Shown: positions 8,429 to 17,136 of the stretch, one piece after another
Position numbering within the stretch: the first letter of the stretch is position 1
Layout: each line of letters opens with the position of its first letter
NCBI GenBank assembly: GCA_964484515.1
Contig: CAZAGT010000022.1
Coordinates: forward strand, 1-26,627
DNA: 26,627 nucleotides
Origin: CAZAGT01 sp964484515
Lineage (GTDB): Bacteria > Desulfobacterota > DSM-4660 > Desulfatiglandales > HGW-15
Direction of reading: 5' to 3'
Notes under the pieces: model-generated
Databases searched by the model: none
What the model saw: only the letters and a program-made list of their open reading frames with translations
What the model was told of the DNA's origin: nothing
Program-made: the position numbers and the translations under genes

Positions 8429-8571
8429 CGTCGAAAAGTGTGAAAAGACAAGAATAACAGAGGCCTGCGCCATTCTTCGCGTTCACTCTGGATATCACCG
8501 ACTGTTAAGTCCAGCGAAACCCAAAATACGCCGTGTTGTTTACCCTCCGGGAAAGCCGATGATACCGCATC

Positions 8572-8662
8572 TTCTGCGTTGCCGAGGGTTTGCAGTAGGC
8601 TACTACGGCTGCACCCTCGGCGCCTGGAATCTGCAGCATCCTCGACTTTTGCAACGTTAGGG
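8572..8662. repeat. Dispersed intergenic repeat, copy B with 9-bp stem
   Basis: The 3' part (8610-8662) matches window positions 1-53 at 50 of 53 bases. The 5' part contains a perfect 9-bp stem, GCCGAGGGT (8581-8589) with ACCCTCGGC (8613-8621), around a 23-nt loop with further self-complementarity. The element carries no coding frame and lies in a gap of about 760 bp. Its form, a short intergenic GC-rich stem present in several copies, fits the REP/BIME-like repeats that REP-associated transposases mobilise. Confidence 0.75.
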
Positions 8663-9116
8663 TACAATCAGAAAGTGCCTTGTAGATTACACGGTTCGGA
8701 AGTCCCACCGAGATGATCCGAAAAATGAATCCTGGAGCAGGCGTGCCGGCAACATTTAGAAGTGTGGAAGGCTTCTCTCCCCGACTAGGGGATGCCGTGA
8801 CCGAATGTCGTGGCCTGCAAATCACTCTGCTGCGATACCGCATGCCCCATCAATCTGCATGATTTCGGAACCTCAGGTTCCGCATTCTGCGAAGACCCGA
8901 ACCGTGAGTTCCTTCTCCCAAATCTCCATTCTTCTGAATACGTTATTATACCGACTCCCTTGGCAACAGCTTTGGGGACAGATGAATCGGAATCTCCAGT
9001 TCTCTCTGTATCTCAAGTCCAAAAAGTCATCCCCCCTTTTTTCAATAAGTTAGACATTGGAGTCGGTATTGCAGTCTTGAGGATGAAATCTGTGATCCGT
9101 GAAAGGAGTCATGAAG
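8663..9116. other. Non-coding stretch before acidic lipoprotein gene
   Basis: About 450 bp with no convincing gene. It contains a small palindrome GGAACCTCAGGTTCC at 8868-8882 and an AT-rich part near 8930-8950. A sequence near 8963-8978 resembles a sigma-54 box but lacks the essential GC. Short frames here are composition noise. Confidence 0.4.
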
Positions 9117-9458
9117 ATGAGGAAATATCTTCTCGTAATCCTTGCTATTACTCTACTGTATATGCTGGGTTTTCCTGGTTGCGGTCAGAAGGAACAAGCA
9201 GAACAGGAAGAGGAGACCGCCGCGCCATTGGAGGAGGAAGCTGACTTTTCCCGCGAGATGGGAGGCCCGGAAGGAGAAGCACTGAATAGCACCTATGAGG
9301 AAGAGTCCGAACTGGAGGAGACGCATGAAGGTCCCCATATGCGGGCATTTGACGAAGGGGAAGAGATCGATGAGATGGAAGGAGTCTATGAAGAGGAACT
9401 CACAGACGAAGAGGAATGGGAGGAGGAACCTCTACCAGAGGACACAAAAGATGAGTAA
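9117..9458 (+). CDS. Very acidic putative lipoprotein
   Basis: The 113-residue protein starts with a signal sequence (MRKYLLVILAITLLYMLGF) ending in FPGC, a weak lipobox with cysteine as the possible lipidated residue. The mature part is almost entirely low-complexity and acidic, with repeated EEE and DEEE runs and hardly any hydrophobic core, so it is probably disordered. I chose ATG 9117 because AGGAG is 8 nt upstream; ATG 9111 is only 2 nt from it and GTG 9099 lies upstream of it. The next secreted-protein gene overlaps its last 8 bases, so the two are co-translated. A role in metal or cation binding at the membrane surface is possible but only inferred from the charge. Confidence 0.7.
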   Translation: MRKYLLVILAITLLYMLGFPGCGQKEQAEQEEETAAPLEEEADFSREMGGPEGEALNSTYEEESELEETHEGPHMRAFDEGEEIDEMEGVYEEELTDEEEWEEEPLPEDTKDE

Positions 9459-9768
9459 GATCGAGACGCTTCTACTCTTTTCAGTGTGGGCGTTGATCTG
9501 CACCGCGCCTTTCGTCGGCGGGAGCCATTGCGCGGCTGAGGAGCGGACGATCACGGGAACGGTGTCCTTACAGGGTACTATCATTGCTGAAGACGGTCGC
9601 GAATACGTGGTCGTCAACGATGAGATCAGAGAGGCCCTGCGGGAGTATGTCGGCAGCCGCGTGTCAGTGATTGGAGAAGTCTTACGGGAAGGCGGTCAGC
9701 GGCTTATCGACGTCGTCAGCATCGAAATTCTGGATGATGAAGATCAAGAGAACCCGGAACGGACCTAG
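9451..9768 (+). CDS. Secreted small OB-fold-like protein
   Basis: This 105-residue protein starts at ATG 9451, overlapping the end of the acidic lipoprotein gene (ATGAGTAA). The N-terminus MSKIETLLLFSVWALICTAP and following GGSHCAAEE look like a signal peptide with cleavage near residue 26. The mature part is a small beta-rich domain: ITGTVSLQGTIIAEDGREYV, then YVGSRVSVIGEVLREGG and LIDVVSIEIL. This pattern is typical of bacterial OB-fold proteins in which a first strand TGTV leads to a final strand naming a property. A longer frame reading upstream through the acidic gene is not supported. It ends 12 bp before the end of the convergent PEP-synthase-like gene. Its function is unknown. Confidence 0.72.
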   Translation: MSKIETLLLFSVWALICTAPFVGGSHCAAEERTITGTVSLQGTIIAEDGREYVVVNDEIREALREYVGSRVSVIGEVLREGGQRLIDVVSIEILDDEDQENPERT

Positions 9769-9780
9769 GCGCACGAATTT

Positions 9781-12372
9781 CTAATTGTTTGATATCATTG
9801 TTCGAATGTCCCTGTCGAACTTTTCCTTGTAATGGTTCACCCGCGCGTCGTTGGCCATAATCATGTCCATCTGCCGGACGTGGATGGTAAGATAGCCCAG
9901 GATTTCGAGACGCGCCTCCATGAAATGCTGCTCGTGATTTTCGATTCCGGCGAGAAGGTGATCGCCTCGCACCTCGGCCCGAAAACCATATCCCTCCAAG
10001 AGGTCTTTGATAAGCTCGATCCTGCCCTGTCGCCTTTGGTCATCGGCCGCCCCCCCCTTGAATTGAAAACGGACGTAATTTTCACTCGCCCGCTCGCTCA
10101 CGAGGGCCTCCACGATGGAGAAATGGAAGCCAAGGCGGGAGTTCAAACTGCAGAAATTCTTCGAAACCATGAAATAGTTGCGGTCGGCATACCGGGAGCG
10201 CAGCCCCGGGACCAAGGCCGGATTCCGGGTGGCCTCGAACATGACCGACATAAACCCTTTGCCGTCGACAGCCGGAGGGCCCTCCCAGGGGAACCTCGTA
10301 ATTCCTCGCCAGATCGCAAGCATGGGAACGGAAACTATATTTTCCAGGCGGACAAGCGGTCCGGTGGCCTCTTCTTTGAAACCATCATCCAAGTTCAAAA
10401 CCCACCACTGCATGGGGACATCACAAAGCAGCTGCTTGCTCGAGCGCTCCGGGAAGTGGTGGTCGCTTCCAAAGCGAAACATCTCGTAAACCGCCTTCTC
10501 GTGGCAGAAACGCGTGATGTCATGAAAGGTTCGGCAGTGTTTCGGTTTGAAGGAAGGGGCATCGGGGTCCAGGAGTCTCAGGGGGACAATATACTGGGCG
10601 GCACCTTTGAGAGCCGCGAAAACGGGGCTTTCCACCATGAGATTCTTAGGGCCTTCGCGTCTCCCCAGCAATTGTTCAACGCGACCTTCGTACACCCGGA
10701 GGCCGTCAGCGTCCACAGTGACCACCTGATCCTTTCTTAGTAGTTCCATGACACCGTTGACGCCGATCAGGGCTGGCACTTCGAACTCGCGGGCCACATT
10801 GGCAAAGTGCCCGGTAACGCTTCCTCTTTCCGTGATCACCGCCGCCGCCCGGCTCAGCAGCGTCGCCCAGCGAGGCAAGGATTGGGCCGCCACCAGCACG
10901 GCTCCTTCGGGAAACTGCATGGCGTCCATATCTCTCTGGATCATGTAGACGGGCCCGGCTGCGACGCCCGGACTGGCCTTGAAGCCTCCTTGCAGGATAA
11001 CCGTACCCATTTCCTGATCCATAGCGCCCATCAGATCGGGCACGTCGTGAGTCGCTTTCCGGAGCAACGGCCGACACTGTAAAACGACGATCGACCCGTC
11101 GGCTTGGATAGCCCACTCGATGTCCCGCGGCGAACCATAGTACGCTTCAAGCCCGAGCGCCAGACGGGCAAGCTCCTTGGCCTTCTCATCGCTGATGGAG
11201 GGACTTTGAGCCTCCTCCGCCGTCGACTCTACGCGACAAACCCCCTCTTCGGGGTAGCAGGTAAACTTCTGCTCCTTAAAAGGGATATCCTTCCGGGTGA
11301 TGACGGCCGGTTCATCACGCGTTATGATGAAGAGATCCGAGGCCGCGCTGCCGTTGACGACCGGCGTCGGAAGACCCCAGACGGCGTTGATTGTGATCCG
11401 GTTATCCCGGATGTCAATCGGATTGCTGGAATACATGACGCCGCTGGAAACGGCATCCGCCATAGTCATACAGCCCACGCACATGTCGACATCTTCATCG
11501 CGGATCCCCCGATTGAAACGATAGCTCATGGCCGTGAGGCCGTATTTGCTGGCAACGATCTCTTTGTAGGCCTGGGAAAGATTATCACCGCTCACGTTGA
11601 GCTCAGAACGGTACTGGCCTGCAAAAGATGTTGCTCTGAGATCTTCTCCGAGGGCACTGCTCCTCATCGCCACTCTGATACATTGGCCTTCCCGCTCTTC
11701 CAGCAACCTGAAATTTTCCTTGATCGCCGATTCGAGGTCCTCGGGCAAAGGAGCGGCGATGATCGTCTGCTGGAGTTGAGCACTGAGACGGTACAGTTGG
11801 TCGAGGCGCTCGATATTCGTCGATTGGATCCTGCGGTCAATTTCTCCCTGCAGATCGCTGTGCTCAACAAACCGCTGATACCCTTTGGCCGTGATGACAA
11901 AACCGTCTGGAACGTTAGTATGGATCATCTTTTTGATCTCTCCCAGATTGGCCATCTTTTCACCGACCAGGTCCGCCGAGTCCTTGTCCACATCTGCTAT
12001 CGGAATGACCAACGGTCCTCCCTTCAACCGTGTCTTTCTTTGAACGAAAGGGTTGATCTTCTTCTGAATCTCTTTGAATTTTTCATAGAGTTCCTCATAC
12101 TCCCCTGGGGCCAGCTCGTTGAGGTTGCGGACGATCTGCCAGACGTTCGTGGAGGCGCTCGTGCAGCGCGCGAGGACATAAGCCATTCCGAAGGGTCGGG
12201 CGCCCTTCAGGCCCTCTTCGATTTCCGCCATGATATCGAGGGCCCTGTTGTTGGCATTGAGCAGAAGTTTGAAGTGGTGATAGCGAGCCCGGAAGACGTT
12301 CCGAAGTACGTCGGGGTTCGCCGTCGCGCGTTTCGGTTTGGCAGCAAAGAGTCTTTTGAGAATACCCATCAC
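9781..12372 (-). CDS. PEP synthase-like phosphotransferase with atypical C-terminal domain
   Basis: This 863-residue protein has an extra N-terminal helical part (about 1-110), a PPDK_N ATP-grasp domain (about 115-430, with IRVAMRSSALGEDLRATSFAG) and a PEP-utiliser swivelling domain (about 465-560) carrying the catalytic histidine H522 in RGSVTGHFANVAREF. T520 sits two residues before it, as in PEP synthases controlled by PpsR. The last 300 residues lack the PEP/pyruvate TIM-barrel signatures I would expect and instead hold patterns such as FHDITRFCHEKAVYEMFRFG and SRLGFHFSIVEALVSER. It may use another acceptor than pyruvate, or be a regulatory phosphocarrier. The start is GTG 12372 or ATG 12369; no good ribosome site decides. 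It is the last gene of block 3, 85 bp after the membrane protein gene. Confidence 0.85.
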   Translation of the reverse strand: MMGILKRLFAAKPKRATANPDVLRNVFRARYHHFKLLLNANNRALDIMAEIEEGLKGARPFGMAYVLARCTSASTNVWQIVRNLNELAPGEYEELYEKFKEIQKKINPFVQRKTRLKGGPLVIPIADVDKDSADLVGEKMANLGEIKKMIHTNVPDGFVITAKGYQRFVEHSDLQGEIDRRIQSTNIERLDQLYRLSAQLQQTIIAAPLPEDLESAIKENFRLLEEREGQCIRVAMRSSALGEDLRATSFAGQYRSELNVSGDNLSQAYKEIVASKYGLTAMSYRFNRGIRDEDVDMCVGCMTMADAVSSGVMYSSNPIDIRDNRITINAVWGLPTPVVNGSAASDLFIITRDEPAVITRKDIPFKEQKFTCYPEEGVCRVESTAEEAQSPSISDEKAKELARLALGLEAYYGSPRDIEWAIQADGSIVVLQCRPLLRKATHDVPDLMGAMDQEMGTVILQGGFKASPGVAAGPVYMIQRDMDAMQFPEGAVLVAAQSLPRWATLLSRAAAVITERGSVTGHFANVAREFEVPALIGVNGVMELLRKDQVVTVDADGLRVYEGRVEQLLGRREGPKNLMVESPVFAALKGAAQYIVPLRLLDPDAPSFKPKHCRTFHDITRFCHEKAVYEMFRFGSDHHFPERSSKQLLCDVPMQWWVLNLDDGFKEEATGPLVRLENIVSVPMLAIWRGITRFPWEGPPAVDGKGFMSVMFEATRNPALVPGLRSRYADRNYFMVSKNFCSLNSRLGFHFSIVEALVSERASENYVRFQFKGGAADDQRRQGRIELIKDLLEGYGFRAEVRGDHLLAGIENHEQHFMEARLEILGYLTIHVRQMDMIMANDARVNHYKEKFDRDIRTMISNN

Positions 12373-12457
12373 AGATAGACCATAAGCCTGGGATCACCTC
12401 TTTCGCAGGCTCCGAGGTTTCGAATCCCTGGCAAGGCGTTCGTCGTCGGGAGGTGAT

Positions 12458-13144
12458 TCAGTGTGTCAGTCTCAGCCCCCAGCCCTCGAACAAGAACATG
12501 ATCGCAAATCCGTACCATATGGTGTAGATGACATAGAAGAGCAGAGACAAAATGACGATCCCCAAGCGATCTGTTATTTTCTGGGGCTCGATTTGGTAAT
12601 AATTGTAAGACGTCTCAACGGCCTTTTTCAGGATCAGATCGACTATCTTGGCTTCCTTGAACTTGTTCTGTTTCTTAAGGTCTTTCTCCGCCCCCTTCAA
12701 GGCCTGCCACCAGTTGTACATGGCCAATCTTTCATTGTAGTGATATTTTGCGCTGACCTGCCGCCCTTCGTTGTGGTACATGGCATCCGCATCAGAAAGG
12801 CAGTTTGCCAGGATTCTACCCAGGTCGCTCTCGACATGCAATCGGGCGCCTGAAGACACGACTTCTGCCTCTCCGGCCTCCAAGAGCAGGGCAACCTGTT
12901 CGGCCTGCTTTCCATCCGCAAATTCAAGGGTCAGGTTGACCTTTTTCCCCATGAGCGTATCAGCCTCTTCCTTGACCTTTGGGATGTAGTAGGCGGAACC
13001 CTTGGAAATGGAGTTATAAAGGGTGTCCAAATACTCGAGACTATCCTTTCCATTCCGGATCGGCAAAAAGAAGATAACGATTACGATCACAAAACCAATC
13101 AGCAAACCGAGGCCGACGTAAAAGGTCTTTTTCTTTTCGATCAT
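12458..13144 (-). CDS. Membrane protein with large external domain, TauE neighbour
   Basis: This 228-residue protein has an N-terminal helix (about residues 8-28, YVGLGLLIGFVIVIVIFFLP), a hydrophilic domain of about 160 residues and a C-terminal helix (about 197-220, IVILSLLFYVIYTIWYGFAI). The domain is mixed alpha/beta with MGKKVNLTLEFADGK and a helical, lysine-rich second half. By the positive-inside rule the domain is probably periplasmic. Its start ATG overlaps the stop of the TauE/SafE permease gene by 4 bp (ATGA), which implies coupled translation and perhaps a complex with that permease. I recognise no named family. A role as accessory subunit of the permease is inference from linkage. 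Confidence 0.75.
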   Translation of the reverse strand: MIEKKKTFYVGLGLLIGFVIVIVIFFLPIRNGKDSLEYLDTLYNSISKGSAYYIPKVKEEADTLMGKKVNLTLEFADGKQAEQVALLLEAGEAEVVSSGARLHVESDLGRILANCLSDADAMYHNEGRQVSAKYHYNERLAMYNWWQALKGAEKDLKKQNKFKEAKIVDLILKKAVETSYNYYQIEPQKITDRLGIVILSLLFYVIYTIWYGFAIMFLFEGWGLRLTH

Positions 13145-14481
13145 GATCCCACCTCCTCCCCCGGTAACGCCTCATACGGCATCACCTCTCCTTTGAGCAG
13201 AGGTATGTTTTTTAGAAAGGTGAAGATGACCCAGACCGCAAAACTGCCTAAGACGACGAAGAAGGCGTAAACACCGATAGCCTCCAGGGCACCAGCGGCC
13301 TGTTTCGATATCGCGATGACCTCCATTTCCCGAAGCTTGGCCGGAAGGGCAAAGATCCGGTTAACGAAGCCGGCTAGGACGGCCATGGCATAGAACCCTC
13401 GAATCGTGATCCCCTGCACGACCTTCGTCACCATGGCGCCGATCTGGATGCCGATCAACGACCCCAGGAGCATCCCCATCGCCAGGGTGTAAAAGACAAA
13501 GCCGTAAACGGCATACTGGCTGATCGCGGCGTACCCGGCGGTAAAGATGATCTGAAATATGTCGGTCCCGACCGTTGTCATCGACGAGACGCCCAGGACG
13601 TAAACGAAGATCGGAAAGGTAAGAAATCCACCTCCAACCCCCATGATTCCCGCCGCGAGCCCTACCAGTGCCCCGCTTAGCACGAGGAATACCCAGGAGA
13701 TACTCCGACCTCCCGGCGTGAGGGCCTGATCGAAGGTGACCATGGGAGGGACCCGCATCGCCTGGATTCTCCTAGGTAGGTCACCCATTTCAGCCCCTTC
13801 TTCCTTATTGTGCGGGGACTCCTTGCCACCGACGCCGTGGAATTCCTTGGCGACCTTAACGCGCCTGGCCCTTAAGAAGTCAGTCAGGGCATAGCTCCCG
13901 AGAAAACCGAGCATCAAGGCGTAGATCGTAGTAATGAAGGCGTCACTCAAAACCGGGTTGACCTCGTAGAGCATCCGATTGATCACTCCGCCGATGGTCG
14001 CCCCAACCACTGCACCCAACAGGAAGACGCCGGCCAGCGGGACGGAAACGTTTCCCAGCTTCCGATGAATGGTACTCCCCATGATGGCCTTGGCAAAGAT
14101 GTGAAATAGATCCGTTCCGACAGCCAGGATCCCTTTGATGCCTGCGCTCATGAGGGCCGGCGCTATGACGAATCCACCGCCGGCGCCGATACAGCCGGTG
14201 ATAAGACCGGCAATCATCCCGATGACAATGGAGACGATGAAGATAAACGTTGAATAGAAGGCCGGGCTGTAAGCCCTCTTTCCGCCCAGGACATCGGGCA
14301 GGACGGTACCAAGCTGGTCCGCTAACGCGACACCACCCAGTATGATAGGCAGGATTAGGAGGCATAGGACAGCCAGACGCCTCCTACTCCCTAGGATGGT
14401 GCTCGATATTTCCAATTCCCACCTCGCATGGGCCTCAGCGCCCATGATCATAAACTGGCCCCATTTTCTTATCAGATTCAT
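13141..14481 (-). CDS. TauE/SafE-family membrane permease
   Basis: This 446-residue protein has about 8-9 hydrophobic segments and the two-repeat form of the TauE/SafE (DUF81) family. The repeat motifs are LITGCIGAGGGFVIAPALMS in the first half and LAAGIMGVGGGFLTFPIFVY in the second, each followed by VGTDLFHIF or VGTDIFQII. The central loop (about residues 210-260) is long and hydrophilic. Family members export or import sulfite, sulfoacetate, taurine-derived anions or other small organic anions; the substrate here is not fixed by sequence. The first 35 residues form a cytosolic extension before the first helix. The gene lies 57 bp after the receiver-only regulator and overlaps the downstream membrane protein gene by 4 bp. 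Confidence 0.88.
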   Translation of the reverse strand: MNLIRKWGQFMIMGAEAHARWELEISSTILGSRRRLAVLCLLILPIILGGVALADQLGTVLPDVLGGKRAYSPAFYSTFIFIVSIVIGMIAGLITGCIGAGGGFVIAPALMSAGIKGILAVGTDLFHIFAKAIMGSTIHRKLGNVSVPLAGVFLLGAVVGATIGGVINRMLYEVNPVLSDAFITTIYALMLGFLGSYALTDFLRARRVKVAKEFHGVGGKESPHNKEEGAEMGDLPRRIQAMRVPPMVTFDQALTPGGRSISWVFLVLSGALVGLAAGIMGVGGGFLTFPIFVYVLGVSSMTTVGTDIFQIIFTAGYAAISQYAVYGFVFYTLAMGMLLGSLIGIQIGAMVTKVVQGITIRGFYAMAVLAGFVNRIFALPAKLREMEVIAISKQAAGALEAIGVYAFFVVLGSFAVWVIFTFLKNIPLLKGEVMPYEALPGEEVGS

Positions 14482-14538
14482 GGTCTTCTACCCACCTTCC
14501 TTTTCTTATCTGTTCCTGATCTACTACCGCGTGCGTCC

Positions 14539-14970
14539 TTAGGCACCTTCTGAATGAACGACCTTTTGCATGTACTTGATCTTCTCTTCCTGGATGCTTT
14601 TTTTATTATAGGCATCTTCTACCTTGTAGAGGAGATCGTCGATATTGATCGGTTTCATGAGGTAGTCAAAAGCCCCACGATTCATCCCTTCGATCGCCAC
14701 CTCCATGTCGGCATGGCCGGTCAGCATGATGACTTCCAAGAGGGGATGCCGTTTCTTGATCTCCCGGAGCGTTTCGATGCCGTCCATGCCAGGCATCTTG
14801 ACATCCAGGATGGCCACATCAACCGTATTCTGAGACAGGAACGCGAGGGCCTCTTCCCCGCTTTTTACAGCGGCGGCGCTGACGTTTCGCTTATGCATCC
14901 GTTTGAGCAGTGTCTGCAGAAAATCGACCTCATCGTCGACGAGGAGAACCGCTAAACCGTCCACTTTCAT
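14539..14970 (-). CDS. Receiver-only response regulator
   Basis: This 143-residue protein is a CheY-like receiver with acidic pocket D12-D13, phosphoacceptor D56 (VAILDVKMPG), switch threonine in VIMLTGHAD and the lysine in YLMKPINI. A helical tail of about 25 residues (EDAYNKKSIQEEKIKYMQKV) follows and there is no DNA-binding domain. Its ATG overlaps the stop of the preceding receiver gene (ATGA) and has a GGAGGG ribosome site. It probably takes phosphate from the kinase encoded at 15358-17136 or is in competition with its twin at 14967-15365. Confidence 0.92.
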   Translation of the reverse strand: MKVDGLAVLLVDDEVDFLQTLLKRMHKRNVSAAAVKSGEEALAFLSQNTVDVAILDVKMPGMDGIETLREIKKRHPLLEVIMLTGHADMEVAIEGMNRGAFDYLMKPINIDDLLYKVEDAYNKKSIQEEKIKYMQKVVHSEGA

Positions 14971-15365
14971 TCCCTCCTTTTTTTCTGGATCGCCTCTTGG
15001 ATCCTCTTTGTGAGTTCTTCGAGTTCGCAGGGTTTGTTCAGATAATCAAAGGCCCCTAGTCGCATGCCCTTTACTGCCGTTTCAAATGTAGCATGGCCCG
15101 TGAGGATGATGACCTCTACCTGCTGGTAATGCCTTTTTATTTCCGCAAGAATTTCAAGACCGTCCCTGCCGGGCATCTTGACGTCCAGGACGACGATCTC
15201 GAGCTCGGCGTTCCTTTCAAGTTGCATAAGAGCCTCTTCACCGTTGAAGGCCTTGAAAATGGTGATCCCTTTTTTTGAGAGACGTTTGGTCACGGTCTCC
15301 ACAAAGGGGATTTCATCATCGACCAATAAGACATTTATTGAACCTTTGGGCGGTTCTCTATCCAT
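14967..15365 (-). CDS. Receiver-only response regulator
   Basis: This 132-residue protein is a single receiver: acidic pocket D16-D17, phosphoacceptor D61 (IVVLDVKMPG), threonine in VIILTGHAT and lysine in YLNKPCEL. I chose ATG 15365, which overlaps the kinase stop (ATGGATAG) and has GGAAAG about 8 nt upstream. An in-frame start at 15431 would add 22 residues that only mirror the kinase's 3' end. The close overlap with the kinase suggests a cognate pair. It has no output domain, so the signal must leave by protein contact or by onward phosphotransfer. Confidence 0.92.
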   Translation of the reverse strand: MDREPPKGSINVLLVDDEIPFVETVTKRLSKKGITIFKAFNGEEALMQLERNAELEIVVLDVKMPGRDGLEILAEIKRHYQQVEVIILTGHATFETAVKGMRLGAFDYLNKPCELEELTKRIQEAIQKKRRE

Positions 15366-17136
15366 GGCGTCTTTCCACGTGTTGATTGGAGCCGGGGAGT
15401 TCGACAGCACTCGTCGCAATGGCTCGGCCATCTCTTGAAATGGGGATCGTCACTCGAAACGTGCTACCCTTGCCGAGCACGGTGTCCACACGGGTGTTCC
15501 CTCCCATACGCTTGATGATGCCGTAGCAGATCGATAGGCCCAAACCCGTACCCTTGCCGACGGGCTTGGTGGTGAAGAAAGGATCAAACAGTCGCGGCAG
15601 ATCTTCTTTTGGGATTCCCGGACCGGTATCGGCGACTTCAAGGATGAGCGTGCCCTCCTCAAGTCTGGCGCGGATCGATAACCTGCCGCCCGCTTCCGAC
15701 ATGGCGTCCAGGGCGTTATTGAAAAGGTTCAGGAGAACCTGCTGCAATTCGGTCCGAGGGAGATTAAAATCGGGGAGTCCCTCTTGAAGATCCGTATCAA
15801 TCTGGATGCTCTCGTAACATGCCCGCTTGGCAGTCATCGCCATGATGTCTGCAATCAATGTCTCGACCCGAAACGTGCTTACGCGGAAATCCGTTTTTCT
15901 TGCAAAACTGAGTAACTTGTGCGTGATCTCCTTGCAGCGTTTTCCTTGCGTTTGGATCTGACTTAAGGCCCTCTTGACTTCCTCCATGTTTTTGCCCTGC
16001 TGAAATTCTTCTTCGAGGAGATCATCGATCCAGCCGGCTTCCTCGACCATGATGGCAACCGGGTTGTTGATCTCGTGGGCGATCCCGGCTGCCAGTTCGC
16101 CGATCGAAGCCAGCTTCGCCGTTTGAGACATCTGCTCCCTTATCTTTTCCTTCTTCCTGTCGGCCGACTCAATGCGACGAACCATCTTCTTTGAGAGGCT
16201 GAAGGCATAGGCCGCGAGGGAGAGTCCGGCAAATAAAACGGTTGCCAACGCCGTCTTCTTGGTCCTGCTCAGACCGCGAAATGCCTGCGCAGACGACACT
16301 TGATAGACCAGCAGCCAATCGCCTTTGTTGGTAGAGGCTGTCGCGTAGACGTTTTTATCTCCGTAAGCATTCAAACGCTGAACGACCGAGATCTCAGCAT
16401 CGCGCCCGTCTTCTATGCCCAAGAAATCCGCGAGAGATCCTTGGGCGGGCTTTACGGGTCTGCCGGAGCGGGTCTGCGGCTCCCCATCCCGGTTGAGGAC
16501 GGATACGTTTCCGTCCTCTGCGGAGCACACCCGCTCCAATAGCCTCGCGATCGCGCCTCCCTCGATAACGGCCAGCAAGATCGAGGGACTGTCTCCTCCT
16601 TCTATCCGTACGCCGATGGTGAAGTGGGATCGTCCACGCCAAGCCGTGATATCGCTGATCGCCTCTCCGGCATTCGTGACCTTCTGCAAGAACCGCGGAG
16701 AGAGATTGAAGGCCGGAGAATCAAGAGGTCCGGCATAGGTCATCTGGGCGCCTGCAGCGTCCAATAGACCTAACTCTGAGAAAACCGCCCCATGTTTCCT
16801 TTGCAGACCCTCTAGGAGCTCCTTCAAGACGGATGCATCTCCCAGGTCGTCATGGGTACGGGTCTCTACGATGAGGCGAACGTCGTCCAGCCTGGCCTGC
16901 AGAAAGTCATCCATGGTTCTCTTGCCTCTGAGCGCCGTCTCTTGGATCTGAGCGCGAAGGCCTTCTTTGTAGGCCGCCCGAAATTGATAAAAAATAACGC
17001 TGCTCACGAGAACCGTCGGGATGAAGGGCAAAAAAAATCCGATCATGATGATGCTTTTCATCAACGACCGGTAATACGTGCTTGCCGGTAGCCCGCCCTT
17101 TATTCGATCCAGTGCAGAGTTGAACATAATTATCAT
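15358..17136 (-). CDS. Cache-domain sensor histidine kinase
   Basis: This 592-residue kinase has a first transmembrane helix near residues 28-50, a periplasmic Cache-like sensor (about 55-290, with ELGLLDAAGAQMTYAGP and AGEAISDITAWRGRSHFTIG), a second helix near 298-320 and a cytosolic HisKA/HATPase core. The phosphorylated histidine is H354 in LAAGIAHEINNPVAIM. The ATP site is complete: NLFNNALDAM, VADTGPGIP, FDPFFTTKPVGKGTGLGLSI. The sensor resembles that of the kinase at 19567-21300, so the two are likely paralogues with related ligands. The 8-bp overlap with a receiver gene gives it an obvious partner. Starts at 17136 and 17127 are both possible. Confidence 0.92.
   Translation of the reverse strand: MIIMFNSALDRIKGGLPASTYYRSLMKSIIMIGFFLPFIPTVLVSSVIFYQFRAAYKEGLRAQIQETALRGKRTMDDFLQARLDDVRLIVETRTHDDLGDASVLKELLEGLQRKHGAVFSELGLLDAAGAQMTYAGPLDSPAFNLSPRFLQKVTNAGEAISDITAWRGRSHFTIGVRIEGGDSPSILLAVIEGGAIARLLERVCSAEDGNVSVLNRDGEPQTRSGRPVKPAQGSLADFLGIEDGRDAEISVVQRLNAYGDKNVYATASTNKGDWLLVYQVSSAQAFRGLSRTKKTALATVLFAGLSLAAYAFSLSKKMVRRIESADRKKEKIREQMSQTAKLASIGELAAGIAHEINNPVAIMVEEAGWIDDLLEEEFQQGKNMEEVKRALSQIQTQGKRCKEITHKLLSFARKTDFRVSTFRVETLIADIMAMTAKRACYESIQIDTDLQEGLPDFNLPRTELQQVLLNLFNNALDAMSEAGGRLSIRARLEEGTLILEVADTGPGIPKEDLPRLFDPFFTTKPVGKGTGLGLSICYGIIKRMGGNTRVDTVLGKGSTFRVTIPISRDGRAIATSAVELPGSNQHVERRHG

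Noticed and set aside
8963..8978. Sigma-54-like sequence TGGCAACAGCTTTGG before the acidic lipoprotein gene
   Set aside because: The invariant GC of the -12 element is GG, so it is unlikely to work.
8805..9244. Plus-strand frames between the repeat and the acidic lipoprotein gene
   Set aside because: They run through the ribosome site and start of a better supported gene in another frame and have no recognisable protein character.
9832..10740. Long plus-strand frames opposite the PEP-synthase-like gene (9832-10740 and 11104-12378)
   Set aside because: They are antisense to a protein with clear conserved domains; their composition (rich in His, Arg, Asp) is that of shadow frames.
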